From CAZKUN01 sp964555935 (GTDB taxonomy: Bacteria; Armatimonadota; Zipacnadia; Zipacnadales; VGFC01), in assembly GCA_964555935.1 (NCBI GenBank), contig CAZKUN010000033.1:1-52261 (forward strand): a stretch of DNA of 52,261 nucleotides, given 5' to 3'. Both the position numbers and the translations under genes were made by a program. Below the pieces are notes generated by a model that worked only from the letters and a program-made list of their open reading frames with translations, made no database searches and was not told the origin of the DNA. Positions 33,401 through 41,955 of this stretch are shown here, piece by piece (within the stretch, counting starts at the first letter, position 1; each line of letters begins with the position of its first letter).

Positions 33401-35497
33401 TCAGTCGAAATCCCACATCGGCAGCTCGCCAATACCGTGGAGCCGCCGGCGAATGTCCATATACCTCTTATACAACTCGCTATCCATCGTCAGCGTACCG
33501 TCCGCCAAGCCCTCTCTGACCTGTTTCTCAATGTCAGCGAGAGATTCGTCTTTCTCGCGGGCCTCGACTGGCTCCGGCGTCGCCTTGTACTTACGGTCTG
33601 CCTTGAATCCCGGTACGTTCTCGCCACCGAGGAGTTTCGCCTCCCGGATGAGCTTGACATCTTCCATCACGGCATCCATGTCGTAGTCACCTTCGGCCGT
33701 GGCCAAGTCGATGGCGGTGGCGAACAGCTCCTCATTGACCGACAGCCGCTCCATTGCGTCGGCCAGATTCGGGACTCCGGCCTCATCCTCCCGGGCGTCC
33801 GCAACGCAGGTAGCTATGTCACGGTGACTGCCCAGCAGCATGTCATCCGGCCTAAGCAACTGGAGCACCAGAGCGGCAACCTCCGCGCGCTCCAGCATGG
33901 CCGTCAACATGAGCCTCTCGCGGCGCTGGGCGCTCTGCACTAACGGCGACGTGATGCTTGAGAGAGAGTCGGATATGAAATCGGTGCTAACCGGCGACAG
34001 CGGCGACTCAGGAGCGTGTCCGCCCCAGCGAGCGATGTTTATCGCCGCAAGGGACTGATCTCGCTGTCTCTGCTGCTCCAACCACTCATGTCTCGACAGG
34101 CGTCGGCCACCACCGGGCTTGCCGCGCCCATACTGGATGCCCTTGTTGACCAGGACGCGTTCCCAACTATCGCGCTCCGCTGGCGCCGTACTACGAGCGC
34201 GTCGCTCCATTTCGCGAAGCAGAGCTTCCTCTAGCCTCGCGGCCCGCGCGACATCCGGCCCCGCCCACGCGTCGGCCGCCCAGCCGACCAGTGCTTGCCG
34301 GCGGGCGATATCGGGAATGTCACCAAGCACGTCAGCGGCCTCCCGAGCCGCATTGGTGCGCCCCTCAGCCCCCTCGTCGCGGTACTGGTCGAATATGGTC
34401 CGCAGCCGGTACTCTACTAACCCGATGCGGTCATCGAGAAGTTCCCGGAACGCGTCGGTCCCAAACTCCCGGATGTAATCGTCCGGATCCTTGCCGTCTC
34501 TCAGCGGCGCGACCTTCACCGCGGCCGGAAGGCCCTCGAACACGCGTACGCTACGCAGCACCGCCTGGATGCCCGCCTCATCGTCGTCGTAGACGAGGAC
34601 GATTTCAGACGTGTACCGACTGAGGATCTTGGCGTGCTCCTCGGTGAGAGCGGTCCCCAGCGTTGCCACGCAGTGGTCGACGCCGTACTGGGCGAGGGCG
34701 ACCACGTCCATATACCCTTCTACCACAACCGCATGTCCCAATTCGCCGATCATGCGGCGGGCGAGGTCGAGACCGAAGAACGTCCGGCTCTTCTTGAAGA
34801 CGAGCGTCTCAGGCGAATTCAGGTACTTCGCCGGGTCTTCCGGGTCCATCGCCCGTCCGCCGAAGCCGACGATGCGGCCGACGACATCGGTGATCGGAAA
34901 GACGATCCGGTTGCGGAACACGTCGTAGACGGACCCGCGCTCCGAGCGCCTGGCGAGCGCCGCTCGAAGAGCGCGCTCCTCACCAATTCCCCGGCCCATC
35001 AGGTGCTGCAGCAGCCCGTCCCACTTTGCGGGAGCGAACCCGATATTGAAGCGCTCGATCGTATCGGCATCCAGCCCGCGACTCTCAAGATACGCCCGCC
35101 CGGCGACCCCCGCCTGCCCCGCGAGCTGCTCGCGGAACCAGTGCATGGCCACATCGTTGGCGGAAAGGACCTCCTCGCGCTCATCGCGCGCCTGACGGTG
35201 GCCCGGGTCGACTTCCCACGTGACGCCTACCCGGTCGGCCAGGAACTTCATGGCCTCCGGGAAGGCGAGGTTCTCTATACGCTGCACGAAGGAGAAGGCA
35301 TCGCCACCCGCGCCGCAGCCGAAACACTTCCAGAAGTGCGCCTCGCGATTGACGTTGAACGAGGGCGTCTTCTCCTGGTGGAACGGACACAGTCCCTTCC
35401 AGTTGCGGCCCGCTTGCCTCAACTCCACGTACTGGGAGATGAGGTCTACCAGGTCGGTCCGCTCGCGGATCTCCTCTTTCGCTGTATCAGGGCCCAT
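33401..35497 (-). CDS. dnaG: DNA primase
   Basis: 698 residues. The CHC2 zinc finger has CPFHQEKTPSF and FWKCFGCG (Cys37, His40, Cys58, Cys61). The catalytic core follows: YLESRGLDADTIERFNIGFA, VFRNRIVFPITDVVGRIVGFGGR, and the TOPRIM part with VVVEGYMDVVALAQYG and ATLGTALTEEHAKIL, then LVYDDDEAGIQAVLR (the acidic metal site, normally FDGDxAG; here Gly is Asp). The C-terminal third holds the helicase-binding helical domain with long helices. Primase makes RNA primers for lagging-strand synthesis with the replicative helicase. It is directly upstream of rpoD, the classical macromolecular synthesis arrangement without rpsU. The start is an ATG. Confidence 0.97.
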   Translation of the reverse strand: MGPDTAKEEIRERTDLVDLISQYVELRQAGRNWKGLCPFHQEKTPSFNVNREAHFWKCFGCGAGGDAFSFVQRIENLAFPEAMKFLADRVGVTWEVDPGHRQARDEREEVLSANDVAMHWFREQLAGQAGVAGRAYLESRGLDADTIERFNIGFAPAKWDGLLQHLMGRGIGEERALRAALARRSERGSVYDVFRNRIVFPITDVVGRIVGFGGRAMDPEDPAKYLNSPETLVFKKSRTFFGLDLARRMIGELGHAVVVEGYMDVVALAQYGVDHCVATLGTALTEEHAKILSRYTSEIVLVYDDDEAGIQAVLRSVRVFEGLPAAVKVAPLRDGKDPDDYIREFGTDAFRELLDDRIGLVEYRLRTIFDQYRDEGAEGRTNAAREAADVLGDIPDIARRQALVGWAADAWAGPDVARAARLEEALLREMERRARSTAPAERDSWERVLVNKGIQYGRGKPGGGRRLSRHEWLEQQRQRDQSLAAINIARWGGHAPESPLSPVSTDFISDSLSSITSPLVQSAQRRERLMLTAMLERAEVAALVLQLLRPDDMLLGSHRDIATCVADAREDEAGVPNLADAMERLSVNEELFATAIDLATAEGDYDMDAVMEDVKLIREAKLLGGENVPGFKADRKYKATPEPVEAREKDESLADIEKQVREGLADGTLTMDSELYKRYMDIRRRLHGIGELPMWDFD

Positions 35498-35607
35498 CTC
35501 ACGTCTCCGGACGGGGGATCACTACCCACATATTCGCCCCCCGGCGGCGATCTCCTTCTGGTGGCAGAGACGCTCTGGCCCGACTGCCGCGTGAAGGCTG
35601 CCCCCGC

Positions 35608-35625
35608 ATGTGATACGGATCACAT
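35608..35625. promoter_or_regulatory. CRP/FNR-type palindrome upstream of dnaG
   Basis: ATGTGAT-ACGG-ATCACAT is a perfect 7-bp inverted repeat that includes TGTGA-N6-TCACA, the exact consensus half-site spacing of CRP-family regulators. It is centred about 120 bases upstream of the dnaG ATG, in the 157 bases between the dnaG start and the terminator of the neighbouring gene. It could regulate dnaG-rpoD transcription. No CRP-type gene is in the window. Confidence 0.5.
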
Positions 35626-35654
35626 GGGGCATGGCCTCGCACAAGTGCGAAAGC

Positions 35655-35688
35655 AAAGGCAGCCGGTCGGTTAAGACCGGCTGCCTTT
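35655..35688. terminator. Strong stem-loop terminator after the Gly/Met-rich gene
   Basis: AAAGGCAGCCGGTC and GACCGGCTGCCTTT form a perfect 14-bp stem around a 6-base loop. It lies about 60 bases beyond the stop of the Gly/Met-rich gene on the minus strand. On that strand the stem ends in CTTT followed by GCTTTC, a short U-rich tract, and the symmetric sequence could also work on the plus strand. It shields the dnaG-rpoD promoter region from upstream readthrough. Confidence 0.85.
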
Positions 35689-35746
35689 CGGCGTCATTCA
35701 GGCTCTGCGCTGTGAGGGGAAATCCGTCCCGCGCGCCAGAGGTGAA

Positions 35747-36745
35747 CTACCCAGCAGTCTTCCAGATGAAAATCCGCGTCACGATCATGTTGTGGAGCGT
35801 GAACGCGATGTTGTTGGTGTCGTCATAGGTCAGCTCGCAGTCACGAGTGAACGCATTCGACTCGCTTCCGAAGTTGACGGTGATCGAGCCCAACGCCCCT
35901 CCGCCTCCTCCGCCGCCACCAGCACCGCCGCCGCCACCCATGCCACCCATCATGTCTCCGCCACCGCCGCCCATACCAGGCATCCCGCCCATCATGCCGC
36001 CGGCGTCGCCGCCGCCGCCCATGCCAGGCATCCCGCCGCCACCACCACCGCCAGGAGCCGCGCCCCCACCGCCGCCGCCAGCCGTGGCGTCACCGGTGAA
36101 CGAGTCGTGCTCGTCTGGCCAACCGTAGCGATAGAGGACGCGCTTGAAGTTGTCGCCAAGCTTGACGTACCGATGCGGCTGCCAGAGGGCGGTGCGCGCG
36201 TAGTCGCACGTCTCGCCGGCTACCGCGATCACTCGGACGTAACCGTCCGGATTGAACACAAAGCCCATTACTACTTCGCCTTTACGGTAGAGCCACTCCA
36301 CTTCGCCCTCTTCGAGGACGACCCAGAGAGCCTGGGCCCACACGGGGAAGGCGCCACTGCCGCCTCCACCGCCACCGCCGCCACCAGGACCACCCATCCC
36401 GCCGCCCATCATGTCTCCACCACCGCCCATACCGCCACCCATCATGTCGCCGCCCATGCCAGGCATGCCGGCACCCATGCCACCCATGCCGCCACCCATC
36501 ATGTCTCCGCCCATACCTCCGCCCATACCTCCGCCCGCCATGCCGCCACCGGCCGCGGCATCGGCCGCGGCAGCCTGCACGATCCCGTCAGGCTGGCCAA
36601 ACACGTCCAACACGGTGGTCCACGGCGCATCCAAGCGGATGCCCGTCAGCTGGACCTCATAGGCTGATGCGTAACTGATGGTCAACACGAAAGCGGTTAC
36701 GACTAACGTCGGAACGGCCCATTGACGAATGCCCCGAGTCTTCAT
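35747..36745 (-). CDS. Exported protein with two domains, each split by Gly/Met-rich insertions
   Basis: 332 residues with a signal-like helix (about 10-28, AYA cleavage region). After it the chain reads LTGIRLDAPWTTVLDVFGQP (domain 1 start), about 85 residues dominated by Gly and Met (units such as GGGMGG, GGDMMGG, GMPGMGG), then VEWLYRKGEVVMGFVFNPDG and VRVIAVAG. It repeats with VKLGDNFKRVLYRYGWPDEH, a second Gly/Met block, then CELTYDDTNNIAFTLHNMIV and TRIFIW. Both halves therefore share '...xLGxxxxxVLxxxGxPD [Gly/Met block] ...LxYxxxxxxFxLxxxxVxxIxI', which resembles BamE/SmpA-like small domains. Methionine-rich blocks can bind copper, but this is only a possibility. It has its own promoter and terminator, 128 bases of leader and GGGGGC as Shine-Dalgarno. 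Confidence 0.8.
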   Translation of the reverse strand: MKTRGIRQWAVPTLVVTAFVLTISYASAYEVQLTGIRLDAPWTTVLDVFGQPDGIVQAAAADAAAGGGMAGGGMGGGMGGDMMGGGMGGMGAGMPGMGGDMMGGGMGGGGDMMGGGMGGPGGGGGGGGGSGAFPVWAQALWVVLEEGEVEWLYRKGEVVMGFVFNPDGYVRVIAVAGETCDYARTALWQPHRYVKLGDNFKRVLYRYGWPDEHDSFTGDATAGGGGGGAAPGGGGGGGMPGMGGGGDAGGMMGGMPGMGGGGGDMMGGMGGGGGAGGGGGGGGALGSITVNFGSESNAFTRDCELTYDDTNNIAFTLHNMIVTRIFIWKTAG

Positions 36746-36879
36746 GAATTACTGCCCCCTTCGGCGACGCCGTATTGACGTAGCACGCCCGGCAGCGCCC
36801 ACTGCTACGAGTTTGCTTCAACGTTAGGCACACGTGGACCGGCAAGGGGCGTCCGAACGGACCCCCTGCAGTATGGCGG

Positions 36880-36909
36880 AGTATACCACACCGCCGTCGA
36901 ACATATCAA
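36880..36909 (-). promoter_or_regulatory. Sigma-70-type promoter for the Gly/Met-rich gene
   Basis: On the minus strand TTGATA (36909-36904, 5 of 6) is followed after 18 bases by TATACT (36885-36880, 5 of 6). The transcript would begin near 36873, leaving a leader of about 128 bases whose first part (36846-36866) can fold as GGGG-C-GTCC/GGAC-CCCC. The rest of the 261 bases between 36746 and 37006 shows nothing else that I can support. Confidence 0.6.
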
Positions 36910-37006
36910 GCTTGCTGGCGATCAATTCCGCGGCAGAGGCTCGATTCCTCCATCGCAGACGTTGGGAGGATCACTAAGACGACTGAGGAACGGTGGAGAA
37001 CTTGGG

Positions 37007-39256
37007 GTGACGCGCGTGATTGAGGCACTTGCACTAACGATTGGGATCCTGGCCCCCGCCTTACCGGAGAACACCCCGGCGGGCGGGGATATTGCCTGGC
37101 GGAATGTCGGCCCCGGAGGCGGCGGCTGGATCCAGTCGATCACGGCAGACCCTCTCCGCGAGGGCGTGCTGCACGTGGGCTGTGACGTTGGCGGCTACTA
37201 CCGTTCCGACGACGCCAGCCGCAGCTACACGATCCAGAACACAGGTCTCCACGGCTACTTCATCGAGTGCATCGCCGTTCACCCGGAAGACCCGACCACC
37301 ATCATCCTCGGCGCGGAGAGCGGCATCTACAAGAGCACCGATGACGGGCGCTCGTGGCGCTGGATCCGGGAGGGCTTCCCCGAGGCCCAGCGCTACCGTT
37401 ATTCCGCGCCTATTGGGGCTCTCGCCTTCGACCCCGCCGATCCCACCACTGTCTATGCCGGCATCGGGCGCCCTCGGTTCGGCAAGGAGGGAGCGGGCGC
37501 GATCTACCGCAGTGATGACACGGGCGAATCGTGGAGCGTCTGCTCCCTGCCGGGTCAACTCCCCGACGACACCATCATCCGCGATATTGAAGTCGCCGCC
37601 GGCGACCGACCATATATCATCGCGGCGACCGACCAAGGCGTGTTCCGAAGCGTCGACCAGGGCACGCGGTGGGCCAAGGCGACCGGCTTGGCGCATGATT
37701 CGGCCAGAGAGCTTGCGATGGCGGCCTCCCACCCGAGCATCGTCTACGCCACCTTAGACACCACCGCCCGGGATGCTGAACCGTGGAATGGCGGGGTGTA
37801 CCGGAGCGACGACGGTGGGCTGACCTTCGAGCGGCGCTCCGAGGGACTGCCGACGCGCGTCGGCAAGAGCGGCGCCCATCGAGCCATGAACTCCACGTGC
37901 CAGGAGATCGTCGTCGATCCCACCGACTCGGACATCGCCTACGTGGGCAACAATTCGTGGGTTAGCGCGGGCGTGTACCGCACTGATGACGGCGGGCTGA
38001 CGTGGACGAACTCGGCCTACAGGCTCGGCGACCGGACCAGCAGCTACTCCGATTACGGTTGGCTGACTCAGTGGGGCGCGAGCGTGAAGTGCATGACCAT
38101 CTCGCCGAGCGGGAGCGTCTACTTCGGCACGTCAGGGCAGGTCTACGCCACCGACGATGGCGGGGAGACGTGGGGGCAGCGCTACTGCGAAATGCAGCCC
38201 GATGGCCGCTTCTCCGGAACGGGTCTTGAGGTGACCTGCTCGATGGACATCGTCCCCGCCCCGCACCGCGAGGGCCGGATCTACCTGGGCTACAACGACA
38301 TCGGCCTGCTCATCACCGACGACGGCGGACAGACCTTCCGGCGCTCATTCGCGGGCATGAAACAGGCGAGCAACTGCTTCACCATCGTCCCCGATCCCGA
38401 GGATCCCGACCTCCTGTGGGCATGCACCGGCCAATGGGCCTCGAACCAGGGCGATGTCTGCCGCAGCAGCGACGGCGGGGAGACGTGGCAGGTCGTCGGC
38501 AATCCGGATTCGGGACTGCCCAATGGCCAAACGCGCGTGCTTCGGCTTGATGCTAACAGCCCGCGCGGCAACCGGCGCCTCTACGTTACGTGCGCCCAAA
38601 ACGGCGTGTACCGCAGCACCGACGGCGGCGATTCCTGGACCTGCATCAGCGGCGATCTCGCTCAGGATGTCGCCGGTCGCGTCCGCGGGCTCCTCCTTGA
38701 TCCAGGCAACGCCCAGCGCATCCGCATCGCCATCGGCGGCAGCCCGAGCAACGGGGCGGGTATCTACGAGACGGCCGACGGCGGGGCCGCGTGGCGCAAG
38801 ATCAACGAGGGCACGGAGTTTGCCGACATCCGCGAACTCGACGTCGACCCGAGCGACTTCGACACGCTGTACGTCTGCCAGCGCGCGCTCTATGACCGCC
38901 AAGTCGAGCCTCCCATCGCGAGGCCGGGCGGCCTGTTCAAGAGCACCGACGGCGGGCGCACGTGGAGCCACCTGCTCGAATACCACTTCACAGAGTGCGT
39001 CGCGGTGAGCCCGATGGACTCGAACGTACTCTACCTCGGCACGACCGATCACCCGTACCACGACGACGCCATCGCCGCCGGGGTGCTGAAGAGCGAGGAC
39101 GGCGGAGCAACGTGGCAGACCGAGAACGTCGGGCGCTCTCACATGAACGTCAGCTCGCTTGCCGTGAGACCCGATGCAGATGGCGCCGCGTCGGTGATGG
39201 TCGGTACCGGCGGCAACGGCGTGTTCATCGGAACGGACGCGTCGCCGCTACCATGA
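37007..39256 (+). CDS. Secreted Asp-box (BNR-like) beta-propeller protein, GH74/sortilin-like
   Basis: 749 residues from the GTG at 37007, which has GGTGGAG eight bases upstream; a TTG at 36962 would add 15 residues. A short hydrophobic N-terminus (ALALTIGILAPALP) is a probable signal peptide. About 13 Asp-box units of the form [GA]xYxSxDxGxxW occur at regular spacing, for example GIYKSTDDGRSW, GVYRSDDGGLTF, GVYRTDDGGLTW, GVYRSTDGGDSW and GLFKSTDGGRTW. The spacing of about 50-60 residues builds two seven-bladed-type propellers as in GH74 xyloglucanases and VPS10 proteins. I did not find a clear pair of GH74 catalytic Asp residues, so it may be a binding protein. The TGA overlaps an ATG of the downstream glycosidase frame, so the two are coupled. 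Confidence 0.82.
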   Translation: MTRVIEALALTIGILAPALPENTPAGGDIAWRNVGPGGGGWIQSITADPLREGVLHVGCDVGGYYRSDDASRSYTIQNTGLHGYFIECIAVHPEDPTTIILGAESGIYKSTDDGRSWRWIREGFPEAQRYRYSAPIGALAFDPADPTTVYAGIGRPRFGKEGAGAIYRSDDTGESWSVCSLPGQLPDDTIIRDIEVAAGDRPYIIAATDQGVFRSVDQGTRWAKATGLAHDSARELAMAASHPSIVYATLDTTARDAEPWNGGVYRSDDGGLTFERRSEGLPTRVGKSGAHRAMNSTCQEIVVDPTDSDIAYVGNNSWVSAGVYRTDDGGLTWTNSAYRLGDRTSSYSDYGWLTQWGASVKCMTISPSGSVYFGTSGQVYATDDGGETWGQRYCEMQPDGRFSGTGLEVTCSMDIVPAPHREGRIYLGYNDIGLLITDDGGQTFRRSFAGMKQASNCFTIVPDPEDPDLLWACTGQWASNQGDVCRSSDGGETWQVVGNPDSGLPNGQTRVLRLDANSPRGNRRLYVTCAQNGVYRSTDGGDSWTCISGDLAQDVAGRVRGLLLDPGNAQRIRIAIGGSPSNGAGIYETADGGAAWRKINEGTEFADIRELDVDPSDFDTLYVCQRALYDRQVEPPIARPGGLFKSTDGGRTWSHLLEYHFTECVAVSPMDSNVLYLGTTDHPYHDDAIAAGVLKSEDGGATWQTENVGRSHMNVSSLAVRPDADGAASVMVGTGGNGVFIGTDASPLP

Positions 39257-39285
39257 TCCACAATCCAACCCGGGAGCCACACGCC

Positions 39286-41955
39286 ATGCTCACGTGCGCG
39301 TTATTGCTACTCGTGCCCACGTTCGCGCCAGCCCAAGACGGCGAACGGAACCTCCTCCCAAACGCGGGCTTTGAGGTCGACACCGACGGGGACGGCATGG
39401 CCGACGACTGGACGTTCTCGGGGAATGACAGCGTCAAGGTCACCTGGTCGCGCGAGGAGGGAGTCGAAGGCAACTACAGCCAGAAACTCGACTGCACGGG
39501 CTTCGACTACACGTCAGCGTCCAGCCACGTAATGCTCTCTCAGGTCAACGGCTTCGCGCTGGAGGCGGGCGAGTGGTACGAGCTGACGTTCCAGGCAAAG
39601 GGCGAGCGCATCCTCGGCGCATCCGCGCAAGTCGCCATGCAAAAGATGGGTCCATGGGGCAATCTAGGCTGCAATGATGCGTTCAGGATCTCGCCCGAGT
39701 GGCGCGAGGTCCGCACCACGTTCCGAGCAACGGAGACGATCTCAGACAATCTCCGGCTGCAGATCTGGTTCGGTAGCACGGGGACGATCTGGCTGGACGA
39801 CATGCGCCTGGTCAAGAGCGCGGCCCCGGCGCGCCGCTATGGCGAAGTGATTCCAGACCTCGGCTCGAAGAACCTCATCCCGAACTCGAGCTTTGAATGC
39901 GGGACCAGCGGCTGGGGCAGCATCACGGACACGCCCGGGTGGGGCGGGAACATGACGTTCCTCCACGGCGAGATCGACCGCAACGCAGCCGCGGCCCACA
40001 GCTCGAGCATGATGATCCCAATCGACCGCGACACGGTGCCCGTCTACTACTTTGACTACTTCGAGATGTCCCGCGCGCCGGTCCTGAAGCCGCTGCTCGC
40101 CAACCGCGGATGGATCAGCGTCGAGCCGGGCAAGGAATACACCCTTTCGGCGAGCATCAGGTCCGCGCCAGCCGGTGTGCCATGCGTGATGAAGATCTAC
40201 CACGCCTTCGCCGGTCAACCGGCGCGCGAGGTCGCGGCAGAATCTGACTGGGAACGCGTCAGCCTCACCTTCACGGCCCAGAGCACGCAACTCTACATTA
40301 CAATCGGCCCGGATCTCGCCGAGTCGACACTCGACAGCGCGACGCTCTGGGTCGATGCGGTGCAGCTTGAGCAGAGCGCGACGGCAACGGAGTACGAGCC
40401 GCGCGCGCCGGTGGAGATCGGCGTTGAGTGGGCGGCGCCAGGCCACCTGTTCTCCGCGCCCGGCGATGTGAAAGCGACGATCACGGCATACAACGCCACG
40501 CCGACCCGCCAGTCGGTCCAGGTCGCCGCGGAGATCACGGACGTCTTCGACCAGCCAGCCGCTGAGTTAACTGTCGACGCGGACATCCCGGCGGATTCAT
40601 CAGTACGCAAGGCCCTCCGTCCGCGGATCGACGGTAAGGGTTTCTTCCGCATGGCGCTATCGGCCGAAGGTGGCGCTCTGGTTCCGGCCCGGCCCGAGCG
40701 TTTCGCCGTAATCGATGCATGTCGCGACGAGGACGGTCTGTTCGGGATGAACCACGCGTACCCATGGGAGCGGCTCAATCGGCTCAGCAAGGACATCGGC
40801 CTGACGTGGTTCCGCGACTGGTCGCTGAAGTGGCCGCACGTCGAGCCCGAGCAGGGCAAATTCGATTTCACCGAGCCCGATCACCAAATTAGCCGCGTCC
40901 TCGACCTGGGGATAAACATCCTCCCGCTGCTGCCATTCCCCTCGAGCGACTGGGCGTCGACCGGGCCCGAGCCAGAGGACGGCAGCACCTACCCCGGCAT
41001 CCGCGAGCGCGCCACTCACATGCCGGCGGACATGGACGACTTCCGCAACTACGTCCGCACGACCGTGCTGCGTTATCGCGACCAGCTCAAGGTCTGGGAG
41101 ATCCTGAACGAGCCGATCTACACGAGCTACGCGCTGCCGGCCGCGGAGGGCTATACCGTTGAGGATTACGTGACGCTCCTACAGGCGGCGTATGAATCAG
41201 TAAAGGGCGCCGACCCGGAAGCGCTCGTCATCGGCGGGATCGCCGGCCATCCAGGCAGTCTCACTGAAGAGTTCATCAGGGCCGGCGGGCTGAAATGGGT
41301 CGACGCCATCAACCTCCACGCCTACCCCGGCCTCCAGGCTCCCGAGTCATTCATCGAGCCGCTTGAGAAGCTCAACGCGCGCATGGCAGCGGCCGGAAAG
41401 CGCCGACCGATCTGGTTCACCGAGGGCGCGTATTACGCGGATGATGATCCGCCGACAGAGCCGTATCAGTCGAGCTGGATGACGGTGATGGACTCTGAAC
41501 TGGAGGCCGCCGCGTACAACATGCGATTCTGCATCATCCTGATCGGGCATGGCGCGCGGAAGATCATCTACCACTCGGGCACGCCCGGCGCGGTCAACAA
41601 TGAGGGGATGGCGGGGATCTTCTTCGAGTGGGAGGGCGCGCCACGCAAGATGAGCGCCGCCCAATCGCAGCTCACCTGGCTGCTGGGACCGGACACCGTC
41701 TCGCTCGGGCGGCTGAGCGAGGAGCCCTATGCCTACGCATTCCACTCGCGCGGCAAGACCGTCGTCGCGCTCTGGACATACGCATCGGCACAGACGAGAG
41801 TCTCGCCCACAGCTGCGGGACAGCTTCTCGACATCGTCGGCAACCGCGTCAGGGACGCGGTAACGCTCGGCGAGGCCCCCCACTATCTGGTCTATGATGA
41901 GGAGCTGCCGGCCGGTCGCCTGAAACAAGCGCTGCGAAACATCATCGTCGACTAG
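39286..41955 (+). CDS. Secreted clan GH-A glycoside hydrolase with N-terminal CBM-like modules
   Basis: 889 residues from the ATG at 39286, chosen because GGGAG lies nine bases upstream and MLTCALLLLVPTFAPAQ is a clean signal peptide; an ATG at 39253 is the alternative. Residues about 20-170 (NLLPNAGFEVDTDGDGMADD... IWLDDMRLV) and 185-375 (NLIPNSSFECGTSGWG... LWVDAVQLEQ) are two CBM4/9-type beta-sandwich modules. A strand-rich Ig-like part (390-470) precedes a TIM barrel. The acid/base is Glu609 in WEILNEPIY and the nucleophile Glu713 in IWFTEGAYY, with TWFRDWSLKWPHVEPEQGKF before them, typical of GH39/GH5-like families. It probably cleaves a plant or algal polysaccharide outside the cell. 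The Asp-box gene precedes it. Confidence 0.87.
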   Translation: MLTCALLLLVPTFAPAQDGERNLLPNAGFEVDTDGDGMADDWTFSGNDSVKVTWSREEGVEGNYSQKLDCTGFDYTSASSHVMLSQVNGFALEAGEWYELTFQAKGERILGASAQVAMQKMGPWGNLGCNDAFRISPEWREVRTTFRATETISDNLRLQIWFGSTGTIWLDDMRLVKSAAPARRYGEVIPDLGSKNLIPNSSFECGTSGWGSITDTPGWGGNMTFLHGEIDRNAAAAHSSSMMIPIDRDTVPVYYFDYFEMSRAPVLKPLLANRGWISVEPGKEYTLSASIRSAPAGVPCVMKIYHAFAGQPAREVAAESDWERVSLTFTAQSTQLYITIGPDLAESTLDSATLWVDAVQLEQSATATEYEPRAPVEIGVEWAAPGHLFSAPGDVKATITAYNATPTRQSVQVAAEITDVFDQPAAELTVDADIPADSSVRKALRPRIDGKGFFRMALSAEGGALVPARPERFAVIDACRDEDGLFGMNHAYPWERLNRLSKDIGLTWFRDWSLKWPHVEPEQGKFDFTEPDHQISRVLDLGINILPLLPFPSSDWASTGPEPEDGSTYPGIRERATHMPADMDDFRNYVRTTVLRYRDQLKVWEILNEPIYTSYALPAAEGYTVEDYVTLLQAAYESVKGADPEALVIGGIAGHPGSLTEEFIRAGGLKWVDAINLHAYPGLQAPESFIEPLEKLNARMAAAGKRRPIWFTEGAYYADDDPPTEPYQSSWMTVMDSELEAAAYNMRFCIILIGHGARKIIYHSGTPGAVNNEGMAGIFFEWEGAPRKMSAAQSQLTWLLGPDTVSLGRLSEEPYAYAFHSRGKTVVALWTYASAQTRVSPTAAGQLLDIVGNRVRDAVTLGEAPHYLVYDEELPAGRLKQALRNIIVD

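Noticed and set aside
35880..36540. Tandem short repeats as a possible CRISPR array
   Set aside because: They are in-frame low-complexity Gly/Met codons with no constant repeat-spacer alternation, and no cas genes are nearby.
35792..36667. His/Ala/Thr-rich plus-strand open frame
   Set aside because: Antisense to the Gly/Met-rich gene; the composition results from reading GGN/ATG repeats on the other strand.
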